Below are positions 37,232-46,038 of a stretch of 64,000 nucleotides of DNA, piece by piece. Positions within the stretch are counted from its first letter, which is position 1, and each line of letters begins with the position of its first letter. The stretch comes from Ensifer canadensis. Its GTDB lineage: Bacteria; Pseudomonadota; Alphaproteobacteria; Rhizobiales; Rhizobiaceae. Location: NCBI RefSeq assembly GCF_017488845.2, contig NZ_CP083370.1, positions 2,904,501 through 2,968,500 of the forward strand. Direction: 5' to 3'. Made by a program: the position numbers and the translations under genes. Below the pieces are notes generated by a model, which saw only the letters and a program-made list of their open reading frames with translations, searched no databases and was not told the origin of the DNA.

Positions 37232-38119
37232 TCAGAGTTTGACGATCGTCTTGCGCGCAAGCAGCCCCTGCGGCGCGAAGAGAAGCACGCCGATGACGAG
37301 CAGGATGGTGAAGGCATCGCGGTAGCTGAGCAGGCTTTCCGGCAGATAGGCCTGCAGGAACACCTCGATGAAGCCGAGCAGGAAGCCGCCGGCAACGGCG
37401 CCGGAGAGGCTGCCGAGCCCGCCAATGATCGCGGCGATGAAGGCCTTCAAGACCGGCAGGAAGCCCATCAGCGGATCGACGCTGCCGCGCTGCGCCACCC
37501 AGAGAATGCCCGCGACGCCCGCGAGCAGTCCCGAAATGGCAAAGGCGGTCGCAACCACGGCATTGGCGCGAATACCCATCAGCCGGACGATGGCGAAATC
37601 CTCCGAAGCCGCACGCATCGCCCGGCCGAGAACGGTGGTGCGCAGGAAGAGGTTGAGCCCGACGAGCATGATGACCGTGACCAGGATCGATGTGCCTTGG
37701 ATCAGGCCGAGGTGAAGGCCACCGATCTCGATCGTCCCGGAAAAGCTCTCCGGCATCGGCACCGGCTTCGGCCGCGCCGAAATGAAGTTCTGGAAGATGA
37801 CGCGCAGGATGGCGCTGACGGCAAAGCTGGTGAGAAGCAGCGTCGTGCCGCTCGCGCCCCGCACCGGCCGAAAGGCGATGCGCTCCATCAACATGGCAAG
37901 CGCCACCGCGATCATCAGCGCGCCGAAGATGGCGAGCGGAAAGGGCACGCCCAGCAGAAGGGCGAAGCACAGCCCGTAGCCCGCCGCCGTCATCAGTTCG
38001 CCATGGGCGAAATTGATCAGCCCCATGATCGAGAAGACGACCGCGAGCCCAAGCGCGAGAAGCGCATAGGTGCCGCCGAGGCTCAGCGCGTTGACCAGCT
38101 GCTGCAGGAACATGTCCAT
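37232..38119 (-). CDS. livH: branched-chain amino-acid-type ABC permease, LivH
   Basis: A 295-residue inner-membrane permease with about eight hydrophobic segments. It has the LivH blocks NALSLGGTYALLALGLAVVFSIMGLINFAHGEL and FAISGLLAGVAGILW. ATG 38119 is used; the longer frame runs into livF. It is the last gene of the unit livMG-livK-livF-livH. The transporter class handles branched-chain amino acids but also amides and urea derivatives, so the substrate may differ here. Confidence 0.9.
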   Translation of the reverse strand: MDMFLQQLVNALSLGGTYALLALGLAVVFSIMGLINFAHGELMTAAGYGLCFALLLGVPFPLAIFGALMIAVALAMLMERIAFRPVRGASGTTLLLTSFAVSAILRVIFQNFISARPKPVPMPESFSGTIEIGGLHLGLIQGTSILVTVIMLVGLNLFLRTTVLGRAMRAASEDFAIVRLMGIRANAVVATAFAISGLLAGVAGILWVAQRGSVDPLMGFLPVLKAFIAAIIGGLGSLSGAVAGGFLLGFIEVFLQAYLPESLLSYRDAFTILLVIGVLLFAPQGLLARKTIVKL

Positions 38120-38144
38120 CGTTGTGACCTCTTTGCCCCCGGCC

Positions 38145-38882
38145 TCAAGCGCCGAGATAGGCACCCTGGATTTCAGTTGAATTGCGAAGTTCGGCGGCAG
38201 TGCCGGAGAGCACGATGCGCCCGTTCGCCATGACATAGCCCGCGTCGGCGATTTCGAGCGAAAGTGCTACGTTCTGCTCGACGAGCAGGATCGTCAGGCC
38301 CTTCTGGCGCAGACCGGCGATCAGGTCGAAGATCAGGTCGACCACCTGCGGCGCCAGCCCGAGCGAAGGCTCGTCGAGCAGCAAAAGGTCGGGCGACGAC
38401 ATCATCGAACGGGCGATCGCCAGCATCTGCTGCTCGCCACCGGACAGCGAACCGGCTTTCTGGCTAAGACGTTCTTTCAGGATCGGGAAACGCGACAGCA
38501 TGTCCTCGCGCACGTCGGATATCACCCCGCGCGCCTTGTGCATGGCGCCGCCAAGCAGCAGGTGTTCGTCCACCGTCAGGCTTGGAAAGATGCGCCGGCC
38601 TTCCGGCGTCAGCGTCATGCCGAGCCTGACGATCTGTTCCGGCGGCAGGCCGGAAATGTCCTGGCCATTGAACGACACCCGCCCCGCCTTCTTTGCCGCC
38701 AGGCCCATCAGCGCATTCAGCGTCGAGCTCTTGCCGGCGCCGTTGGCGCCGAGCAGCGTGACGATCTGCCCTTTGTTGACGGTGAGATCGACCCCCTTCA
38801 GCGCCTCGACGGCACCATAGGCAACCTTGAGGCCGCTCACTTCGAGCAGGGGCTTCTGAGCGGGAATTTCACTGTGCATCAT
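38145..38882 (-). CDS. livF: branched-chain-type ABC transporter ATPase, LivF
   Basis: A 245-residue ATPase with Walker A GANGAGKSS, signature SLSGGEQQMLAIARSMMSSPDLLLLDEPSLGLAP and a switch His region LLVEQN. This pattern is the LivF type. Two adjacent ATG codons (38882 and 38879) are possible starts. The following livH gene begins 25 bp downstream. Confidence 0.92.
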   Translation of the reverse strand: MMHSEIPAQKPLLEVSGLKVAYGAVEALKGVDLTVNKGQIVTLLGANGAGKSSTLNALMGLAAKKAGRVSFNGQDISGLPPEQIVRLGMTLTPEGRRIFPSLTVDEHLLLGGAMHKARGVISDVREDMLSRFPILKERLSQKAGSLSGGEQQMLAIARSMMSSPDLLLLDEPSLGLAPQVVDLIFDLIAGLRQKGLTILLVEQNVALSLEIADAGYVMANGRIVLSGTAAELRNSTEIQGAYLGA

Positions 38883-38974
38883 CGGGGCAAAGTCCTTGCG
38901 ATGGATTGCGAGACGGCCCTGCAGGCGGCCGAACGATCTCCGGCGCGGCGCCGAAGATCGCAAGTGGTGGCGGC

Positions 38975-40138
38975 TCAGGGGGCCGGAATGTCGGCCGCGG
39001 CGGGAACGCCCTGGCTGATCAGCTCGCGGTTGCCACCTCCGATGCGAACCAGCGAGACCGAACGCAATGGCATGCCTTGCGTGCCGGCGTAGCTGATCGG
39101 GCCGGTGACACCCTGGACGTTTTCGAGCGAGGCGATGGCGTTGCGGATGGCGACCGGGTCGATGCTGTTGGCTTCGGTCACGGCAGCGTCGATGACCTTG
39201 CCGAGGTCGTAGCCGTTGGCAATGTAGACCGTATCCGGCACCTGACCGAACTTCTCCTTGTACTTCACGTTGAAGTCGGCGAGCGGGCTGCCCTCACTGG
39301 CAAACCCGGCCGTGGTGAAGACCACGCCGTCGACGGTGGCGCCAAGTCCGAATGTCGTCGGCGAATCGATGCCGTCGCTGCCGAGGATCGGAATGGTGAC
39401 GCCGGCGCCGCGCAGCTGGCGGATGAAGGCCGGAAAATCGGGCTCGTAGGCAGCCGTCATGATGACGTCGGGTGCCGGATTCATCGCCTTGATCTTGGTG
39501 ACTTCGGCGCCGAAATCCTGCTGGCCCATGCTGAAGGTGCCTTCGCCCAGAAGCTCGCCGCCCTTGGCCTTGAAGGCTTCGCCGAAATATTCCGGAAGCT
39601 TCAGCGTATAGGCGCTATCGGGAGACTTGAGGATGTAAGCCTTCTTGTAGCCCTTCTCGACGGCGTAGGCTGCGAGCACTGCGGCCTGGACGTTGTCGGC
39701 GGGATAGTTGCCGAACATGTAGTCGCCGACAGCAAGCGGCATGGTCGGGGTGGTCGCACAGAACGAGAAGGCAGGGATTTGCGCCGCCTGCGTCACCTGG
39801 CCGGCGGCGATCGACGGATCGGCATCGCAAGGCGTGATCATGATCTTGACGCCCTGATCAACCAGTTCCTGCGCCACCAGTGCCGTCTGGGCAGCGTCCG
39901 AGCGCGTGTCCTTGGCCACCAGCTTGATCGGGAACTTGCCGGCAGCGCCGCCAGCCGCGTTGATTTCCTCGACGGCCATTTCCAGGCCCTTCAGCGACGG
40001 CTGGTCATAGGGAGCAAGGCCGCCGGTTTGGGCGGTGGCAAGACCGATGACCAAATCTTCGGCAAATGCCGGCAGCGGCGACAGCGCGAAGCCGCTAAGG
40101 ATGGTGGTGAGGCACAGTGCCCTGAGATTCGATTTCAT
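38975..40138 (-). CDS. branched-chain-type periplasmic binding protein, LivK-like
   Basis: A 387-residue type I periplasmic binding protein (Peripla_BP_6). The signal peptide ends near residue 26 (PAFAED). Typical blocks are GLATAQTGGLAPYDQPSLKGLEMAVEEINAAGG and the PADNVQAAVLAAYAVEKGYKKAYIL hinge region. AGAGGGAG precedes the ATG at 40138. Proteins of this family bind branched-chain amino acids, amides, urea or aromatics; the ligand cannot be read from the sequence. Confidence 0.9.
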   Translation of the reverse strand: MKSNLRALCLTTILSGFALSPLPAFAEDLVIGLATAQTGGLAPYDQPSLKGLEMAVEEINAAGGAAGKFPIKLVAKDTRSDAAQTALVAQELVDQGVKIMITPCDADPSIAAGQVTQAAQIPAFSFCATTPTMPLAVGDYMFGNYPADNVQAAVLAAYAVEKGYKKAYILKSPDSAYTLKLPEYFGEAFKAKGGELLGEGTFSMGQQDFGAEVTKIKAMNPAPDVIMTAAYEPDFPAFIRQLRGAGVTIPILGSDGIDSPTTFGLGATVDGVVFTTAGFASEGSPLADFNVKYKEKFGQVPDTVYIANGYDLGKVIDAAVTEANSIDPVAIRNAIASLENVQGVTGPISYAGTQGMPLRSVSLVRIGGGNRELISQGVPAAADIPAP

Positions 40139-40172
40139 CGGTAAGCTCCCTCTTTCTGATTTCGTTTGCTGA

Positions 40173-42056
40173 TCAAGCTGGATTGTGAAGGCTGCCTGTG
40201 CCCGGCCGGAGACCGGTGGCCTCGACAACCTCATGCTGCGCCCGCGCTGACGAACGGCGACGGCCGATATAGGCTTCGATCACAGCCGGGTTGGCCTGGA
40301 TCTCCGCCGGTGTGCCGATGGCGATCTGCTGGCCCTTGTTGAGGACGACGACGATATCGCAGAGCCGCATGATCAGCTTCAGGTCATGCTCGACGACGAG
40401 CAGGCCGAGGCGGTACTTCGTGCGGATGCGGTCGAGCACGTGCATCAGTTCCTGCGTTTCGGCAGGGTTCATGCCGGCCGCCGGCTCGTCGAGCAGCAGG
40501 TAGCGCGGCCTCAAGGCCAGTGCGCGGGCGATCTCGAGACGGCGTTGCGCGCCATAGGAAAGTGTTCCGGCAAGCTGGTCGGAAAAGCCGTCGAGCCCAA
40601 CCTCTGAAAGCACCAGCCGGGCGCTTTCCATCGGGTCCTCGCCATTGCCCTTCAAAGCACTCGCCGCCACCGTGACGTTTTCGAGCACGGTCAGGTTCTT
40701 GAACAGGCGGATGTTCTGGAAGGTGCGCGCGAGGCCGGCGACAGGAACCGCGTGAACCGACAGCGATGCGATATCTTTGCCGTCGATCAGCACGCGGCCA
40801 CTCGACGGCGGAACGACGCCGGAGACGCTGTTGATCAGCGTCGACTTGCCGGCCCCGTTCGGGCCGATGAGACCGGTCACGAGACCCGGCTTGATCTCGA
40901 AATTGGCGTTTTCCAGCGCCACAAGTCCGGCGAATTTCTTGCCGAGATTTTCGACCTTGAGTGTTCCGCCCGGTGGGACCGGAGCAATTTTTTGCGCGCT
41001 GTCGGAGGCTGTCGCAGGCTTTGCGGCAAAGCGCTTCAACCAGGCAAGACGCTCATCCAGCTCGCGGACCCCGAAGATCCCGTCCTGGAGCCGATACATC
41101 ACCACCAGGATCGCAACGCCGATGCCGATATCCGTGAGACCGAAGACCGTCGGAAGCGTGACGAAGCCGAGGTCGACACCGCCTTCGAGTTTGCGCAGAA
41201 GCTCGACGATCAGCATGATCACGGCCGTTCCGCCGACCGCACCCGAAACGGTGGTGACGCCACCGAGGATCAGCATGGCGAGCAGCACGAAGGTCAGGTT
41301 GAAATAGAAGTCCTTGGGCGAGAAGGCGCCGAGGAAATGCGCCAGCAACGCGCCCGCCGCCCCTGCCAGAATGGCGCCGAGGACCCAGCCGACAAACCGA
41401 TGAAGCCTGACATTGACGCCGACGGCGGTCGAGGCGATCTCGTCCTCACGTGAGGCCCTCAACTTCAGCCCCGCGCTCGAATCCCGGTAGAGACGGGCGA
41501 TGGCGATGGCGGCCACCGCAAAAGGCAACGCCACCCACAGATTGACCGCGCGCGGGATGCCGAAGAAGGTCTGGCTGCCGCGGGTGATATCGGTCGAGGC
41601 GACCAACACGACATGGACGATCACGAGAAAGCCGAGCGTCGCGATCGAAGCCGATGAACCGGCAAGGCGCGCGACGGGTATTCCGATCAGCACCGCGACT
41701 AGCGCCACGACCACCAGCGCCACGGCAAGCGCCGGCAGGAACGACATGCCGATGCCGGCGAGCCATTCCGGCAGGTGCGGCAGCGCCGTCTTCTGGACGA
41801 TCGGGTTGATGGTGAGAAGGCCGGACGCATAGGCGCCGATCGCCATGAAGCCGACATGGCCGAAGGAAACGATGCCCGAATTGCCAGCATACATGCCGAT
41901 GCCGAGCACTGCGATCACGTTGATCATGAACAGCGTCACGAGGCGCTCACCGCTCCCCGGAAAAACCAGCGAAGCGACGGCAGCGGCCACCAGCAGCGGC
42001 AACGACGTTAAAAGGATACCGACGACGGTTTCTCGCCTGACGCGGACCATCTGCAT
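40173..42056 (-). CDS. fused LivM permease and LivG ATPase
   Basis: A 627-residue fusion. The N-terminal half (about 1-330) is a LivM permease with GNSGIVSFGHVGFMAIGAYASGL. The C-terminal half (about 365-600) is a LivG ATPase with Walker A GPNGAGKSTLINSVSGV, signature GTLSYGAQRRLEIARALALRPRYLLLDEPAAG and VVEHDLK. Such permease-ATPase fusions are known among branched-chain-type transporters. It starts the livMG-livK-livF-livH unit and is divergent from the RpiR regulator gene, which probably controls it. Confidence 0.92.
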   Translation of the reverse strand: MQMVRVRRETVVGILLTSLPLLVAAAVASLVFPGSGERLVTLFMINVIAVLGIGMYAGNSGIVSFGHVGFMAIGAYASGLLTINPIVQKTALPHLPEWLAGIGMSFLPALAVALVVVALVAVLIGIPVARLAGSSASIATLGFLVIVHVVLVASTDITRGSQTFFGIPRAVNLWVALPFAVAAIAIARLYRDSSAGLKLRASREDEIASTAVGVNVRLHRFVGWVLGAILAGAAGALLAHFLGAFSPKDFYFNLTFVLLAMLILGGVTTVSGAVGGTAVIMLIVELLRKLEGGVDLGFVTLPTVFGLTDIGIGVAILVVMYRLQDGIFGVRELDERLAWLKRFAAKPATASDSAQKIAPVPPGGTLKVENLGKKFAGLVALENANFEIKPGLVTGLIGPNGAGKSTLINSVSGVVPPSSGRVLIDGKDIASLSVHAVPVAGLARTFQNIRLFKNLTVLENVTVAASALKGNGEDPMESARLVLSEVGLDGFSDQLAGTLSYGAQRRLEIARALALRPRYLLLDEPAAGMNPAETQELMHVLDRIRTKYRLGLLVVEHDLKLIMRLCDIVVVLNKGQQIAIGTPAEIQANPAVIEAYIGRRRSSARAQHEVVEATGLRPGTGSLHNPA

Positions 42057-42142
42057 TCCCCCGAATTGTCGGCCCGCCTTTGTTTTTGGCTCGGGCCAGT
42101 TCCCGTAATGAAAGTTATCCCATCGCGATCAAATGTCAATCT

Positions 42143-42156
42143 TGTTTCAAAAAACA
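42143..42156. promoter_or_regulatory. candidate RpiR operator
   Basis: TGTTTCAAAAAACA is a perfect inverted repeat (5-bp arms, 4-bp centre) midway between the divergent livMG and rpiR-type genes. Position and symmetry fit an operator, but the sequence is A/T-rich and could arise by chance. Confidence 0.3.
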
Positions 42157-42228
42157 TTCTCTGCTAGCAATTATGTAACAAAAATTAGAAATCGGGGTTC
42201 AAGCCATCATTTTTGGGAGGCGGAAATC

Positions 42229-43110
42229 GTGGCAATCCGGGATCGACTGACAGACGGGGCTATTACTTTCACACGATCGGAACTGAAGATCGTGCGGCAG
42301 CTCCTGTCGAACTATCCGGCAGCGGGATTGAATACCGTTGCCTATCTGGCTTCGTCGGCGGGGGTCAGCAATCCGACCGTGGTGCGCTTCGCCAACAAGC
42401 TTGGCTTCGAGGGCTATCCGGAGTTTCAGAAGGCGCTGCTCGGCGAAGTGCAGGAACGCATGAGTTCGCCGCTGTCGATGCTCGACGAGCGGCGGCCGTC
42501 GCTGGAACAGGAGAACTTCTACCAGTACTTCCTGCGCGCCAGCATCCATGCGCTCGAAGCTTCGATGCAGATGCTGCCGTCGGAGGATTTCGAGGCGGCG
42601 GTCGATGCGGCGGCAGACACGAGCGCACGAGCGCATTGCCTCGGCGGTCGGTTTAGCGGTTTTCTCGCCGGCCTGCTCTGGTCGCATATGAAGCAGCTGC
42701 GCGGCGACACCCGCTGGATCAACGGCAGCCAGGCCGACCAGGTCGACCAGCTCGTCGATCTCGGCAAACGCGACGTGCTGTTCGTCTACGATTACCGCCG
42801 CTACCAGAACGACACCATTCGCTTCGCCAAGCAGGCGGCCGCACAAGGCGCACGGATCGTGCTGTTCACCGACCGGTGGCTTTCGCCGATCGCCGAATTC
42901 GCCACCGTCACGCTGACGGCGCCGGTCGATACGGTCTCGCCCTACGACACGATGGTGCCGGCGATCGCCCAGACGGAAGCGCTGATCGCCGCGCTGACGG
43001 CCCGTCTCGCCACCCAATCGCGCGCCCGCATCGAGAAGATGGAGGAGCTGCGCCGCGGCTACGCCATCACCGAAGACGCTCTCAACCCGAACGTCGACGA
43101 CGGCCGCTGA
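42229..43110 (+). CDS. MurR/RpiR-family transcriptional regulator
   Basis: A 293-residue regulator with an N-terminal HTH_6 domain (about 10-85) containing VAYLASSAGVSNPTVVRFANKLGFEGYPEFQ. A C-terminal SIS domain (about 125-275) normally binds a phosphorylated or small polar ligand. I chose GTG 42229 because it is preceded by GGGAGG, and the upstream 32 codons from ATG 42133 lie in a typical promoter region. It is divergent from the liv-type transporter and heads the gene series to 47354. Confidence 0.88.
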   Translation: MAIRDRLTDGAITFTRSELKIVRQLLSNYPAAGLNTVAYLASSAGVSNPTVVRFANKLGFEGYPEFQKALLGEVQERMSSPLSMLDERRPSLEQENFYQYFLRASIHALEASMQMLPSEDFEAAVDAAADTSARAHCLGGRFSGFLAGLLWSHMKQLRGDTRWINGSQADQVDQLVDLGKRDVLFVYDYRRYQNDTIRFAKQAAAQGARIVLFTDRWLSPIAEFATVTLTAPVDTVSPYDTMVPAIAQTEALIAALTARLATQSRARIEKMEELRRGYAITEDALNPNVDDGR

Positions 43111-43152
43111 CTATCTGCCGAAAGGCCAGGACCACAACCGAGGAGAATCCGA

Positions 43153-43815
43153 ATGAGTGCCGTTACAGTGAAGGTCGGTGACGACATGCTGAGGCGCGAC
43201 AGCGACTACGAGCGCGGCCGCACGTCCGTGCTGTTCGTCGACATGCAGCGCATCTGGTGCGAACCCAATCTCGATCCGACCCACCCGCAGGACGCCGACA
43301 GCTACTATCACAAGCGGCTGCGCCAGACGGTGATCCCCAACCAGGTCCGCATCCTCGAGGCGGCCCGCAGTTCCGGCTGCGAAGTGCTGCACACCATCAT
43401 CGAGAGCCTGACGCTTGACGGCCGCGACCGCTCGCTCGACCACAAGCTTTCCGACATGCATGTGCCGAAGGGCTCGCCCGAGGGCCAGGTCATTCCCGAA
43501 CTGGCGCCTGTCGACAACGAGATCGTGCTGCCGAAAACCTCTTCCGGCGTCTTCAACTCGACCAACATCGACTACATCCTGCGCAACCTCAACACCCGCT
43601 ATCTGATCATCGCCGGCGTCATCACCGACCAGTGCGTCGACATGGCGGTGCGCGACGCCGCCGACCGCGGCTATCTCGTCACCGTCGTCAGCGACGCCTG
43701 TGCGACGTACAGCCCCGAGCGCCACGAAGGCGCCCTCCGCGCCTATTCCGGCTACTGCTGGACCACCGATACCGACACCGTCGTCAACCGCCTTCAGGGC
43801 CTGCGCCAAGCCTGA
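43153..43815 (+). CDS. isochorismatase-family cysteine hydrolase
   Basis: A 220-residue isochorismatase-like hydrolase. The triad is visible: Asp in VLFVDMQ, Lys in VLPKTSSGVF, and Cys in ITDQCVDMAV with a cis-peptide-type GVITDQC. Close relatives hydrolyse amides or carbamoyl groups (N-carbamoylsarcosine, ureidoacrylate, biuret), so release of ammonia from an amide or ureido compound is likely. GAGGAGA precedes the ATG. It lies between the RpiR regulator and the glutamine-synthetase-like gene, all probably one operon. Confidence 0.88.
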   Translation: MSAVTVKVGDDMLRRDSDYERGRTSVLFVDMQRIWCEPNLDPTHPQDADSYYHKRLRQTVIPNQVRILEAARSSGCEVLHTIIESLTLDGRDRSLDHKLSDMHVPKGSPEGQVIPELAPVDNEIVLPKTSSGVFNSTNIDYILRNLNTRYLIIAGVITDQCVDMAVRDAADRGYLVTVVSDACATYSPERHEGALRAYSGYCWTTDTDTVVNRLQGLRQA

Positions 43816-43851
43816 GCCGCTGCCGAAGATCTTGAGACAAGAGGGGAATTC

Positions 43852-45198
43852 ATGACCGAGACCAACAACGGCAAGGCTCATTCCGCACTGACGGAACTCG
43901 CGACCTTCGTCACCACCGACATCGCCGGCATCACCCGCGGCCGCAGCTTTGCCGCTGCACAGATCGACGACTATCTGCGCAAGGGCGTCGGCTGGGTGCC
44001 TGCCAATCTGGCGCTGACACCCTTCGACCAGATCGCCGAAAACAATCCCTGGGGCTCGGCCGGCGACCTCAGGCTGATGGCCGACCCCGCCAGCAAGGCG
44101 CGCGTCACCTGCCTGCCCGACGTCACCCCGCTGCATTTCTATCACTCCGATATCACCGACCTCAAAGGCGACCCGTGGGAGTGCTGCGTTCGCAGCTTGC
44201 TCAAGCGCACGCTTGAGGAATTCGAGCGCGAGGCCGGGCTGAAAGTCATCTCCGCCGTCGAGCAGGAGTTCCAGCTTCTCGGCGTCGACTGGCCCGACGC
44301 GCCGTCCTTCGGCCTGCGCGCGCAACGCCGTGCCGAACCCTTCGGCCCGCTGTTGATGACGGCACTGCAGGAGGTGGGCGCCGAGCCGGAAATGTTCCTG
44401 CCCGAATATGGCAAGGACCAGTTCGAGATCACCTGCCGCCCGGCGGATGCGCTGACCGCTGCCGACCGTGGCGCCACGATCCGCGCCATCACCAAGGAAG
44501 TGGCCGCCCTCTTCGGCTGGAACGCAAGCTTCGCACCGAAGACGAGCGCCAACGGCGTGGGCAACGGCGTGCACCTACATGTCAGCTTCACCGATCTTGA
44601 CGGCAATCCTGTCACCTTCGACGCGTCGCGCCCGGGTCGCCTGTCGAAGGTCGCCGGGTCTTTCGCCGCCGGCGTTATCCGCCACCTCCCGGCGCTGACC
44701 GCCTTCACCGCCCCGTCGGTGCTCTCCTACATGCGGCTCGTTCCGCACCATTGGAGCGCTGCCTATACCTGCCTTGGCGAAAAGAACCGCGAGGCGACGC
44801 TCCGCATCTGCCCGACGCTGGATCTGCCCGGCAGCAATCCGGCCAAGCAGTTCAACATGGAGTACCGCGCCGCCGACGCCTGCGCGAGCCCGCATCTGTC
44901 GCTGGCCGTCCTGCTCAAGGCCGGCCTCGAAGGTATCCGGGCTGGCCTCGAACAGCCGCCGCTGATCAACTCGGACCCGTCCGATTTTTCCGACGCGGAC
45001 CAGAAGAAGCTCGGCATCCGCCGCCTGCCTGCAAGCCTGCCGGAAGCGCTCGAAACGCTTGCCGAAGACAAGGTGGTGACCGGCTGGTTCGCCAAGGACT
45101 TCCTCGATTGCTACGTCGCGATGAAGCGCAAGGAAATCGAGATCGTCGACGGCCTCTCCCCCGACGAACTCTGCGCCCGCTACGCGGCCGTCTACTGA
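43852..45198 (+). CDS. glutamine synthetase-family ligase (gamma-glutamyl-amine type)
   Basis: A 448-residue GlnA-fold ligase. Metal and nucleotide residues are kept in SAVEQEFQLL, PEYGKDQFEITCRP, NGVGNGVHLHVSF and NMEYRAADACASPHLSLA. The N-terminal TTDIAGITRGRSF form is typical of non-canonical members (PuuA/gamma-glutamyl-amide synthetases) rather than the nitrogen-assimilating GlnA. No adenylylation-type Tyr loop is evident. It probably joins glutamate to an amine during catabolism. It is followed after 15 bp by an N-formylglutamate-amidohydrolase-like gene. Confidence 0.88.
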   Translation: MTETNNGKAHSALTELATFVTTDIAGITRGRSFAAAQIDDYLRKGVGWVPANLALTPFDQIAENNPWGSAGDLRLMADPASKARVTCLPDVTPLHFYHSDITDLKGDPWECCVRSLLKRTLEEFEREAGLKVISAVEQEFQLLGVDWPDAPSFGLRAQRRAEPFGPLLMTALQEVGAEPEMFLPEYGKDQFEITCRPADALTAADRGATIRAITKEVAALFGWNASFAPKTSANGVGNGVHLHVSFTDLDGNPVTFDASRPGRLSKVAGSFAAGVIRHLPALTAFTAPSVLSYMRLVPHHWSAAYTCLGEKNREATLRICPTLDLPGSNPAKQFNMEYRAADACASPHLSLAVLLKAGLEGIRAGLEQPPLINSDPSDFSDADQKKLGIRRLPASLPEALETLAEDKVVTGWFAKDFLDCYVAMKRKEIEIVDGLSPDELCARYAAVY

Positions 45199-45213
45199 TA
45201 CGGATAGGCTCCC

Positions 45214-46038
45214 ATGACTTCGACAACGGCCATCAAGAGCCCCGACGACCGACGCGGCAGGCACGACGCCCGCCAGCCGCTTCTGGCGATCGACGAGCCG
45301 CCGCCCTATGCGGTGTTTAACCCGGACGGCAAATCGCCGTTCCTGCTTTTGTGCGAGCATGCGTCCAACCGCATGCCGCGTGCACTCGGTGACATGGGAT
45401 TGCCCGAACACGAGCGCCAGCGCCATATCGCCTGGGACATCGGGGCCTTGGCACTCGCCCAGCATCTAAGCCTCAGCCTCGACGCGCCGTTGTTCTTCAC
45501 CAACTATTCAAGGTTGGTGATCGACTGCAACCGTCCGCTTTCGGCGCCGTCCTTCATTCCGGAAGTGAGCGAAACGACGGAGATCCCGGCCAACCGGGAT
45601 CTGAGCGAGATGGAGCGACAGCAGCGGATCGATACGCTGTTCAGGCCCTTCGCCGATGCCGTTTCCCGGCGCCTTGATCTACGGCAGGCAAGGGGTGAAC
45701 GGCCGTTTGTCGTTGGCGTGCACAGTTTCACCCCCGTCTATTTCGGCAATCAGCGCCCGTGGCAGGCGGGCATTCTCTATCGCGATGCCGAGGCTTTCGC
45801 GCAGTCGCTGATCCGGGACCTGAGTTCGGAAGAGCAACTGACGATCGGCGACAACGAGCCCTACAACATCCACCCGGACGAGGATTATACGGTGCCGGTG
45901 CATGCCGACGCGCGCCAGCTGCCGGGCGTGCTGATCGAAGTCAGGCATGACCTGATCGATACCGACGCGGGCGTAAAGGCGTGGGGTGAGCGGCTGACCC
46001 GTTGTCTCCAGACGAGCCTCAGGGAGTGCCGCCCGTGA
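45214..46038 (+). CDS. N-formylglutamate amidohydrolase family protein (HutG-like)
   Basis: A 274-residue member of the FGase family. Its classical reaction is N-formylglutamate to glutamate and formate, the last step of histidine use by the HutF route. Typical blocks are LLLCEHASNRMP, AWDIGALALA, DCNRPLSAPSFIPEVSETTEIPAN and VGVHSFTPVYF. Since hutF lies 5 kb away it could serve histidine catabolism. Equally, its operon with the glutamine-synthetase-like gene suggests a role in removing glutamate from an acylated intermediate. The stop overlaps the next start by 4 bp. Confidence 0.85.
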   Translation: MTSTTAIKSPDDRRGRHDARQPLLAIDEPPPYAVFNPDGKSPFLLLCEHASNRMPRALGDMGLPEHERQRHIAWDIGALALAQHLSLSLDAPLFFTNYSRLVIDCNRPLSAPSFIPEVSETTEIPANRDLSEMERQQRIDTLFRPFADAVSRRLDLRQARGERPFVVGVHSFTPVYFGNQRPWQAGILYRDAEAFAQSLIRDLSSEEQLTIGDNEPYNIHPDEDYTVPVHADARQLPGVLIEVRHDLIDTDAGVKAWGERLTRCLQTSLRECRP

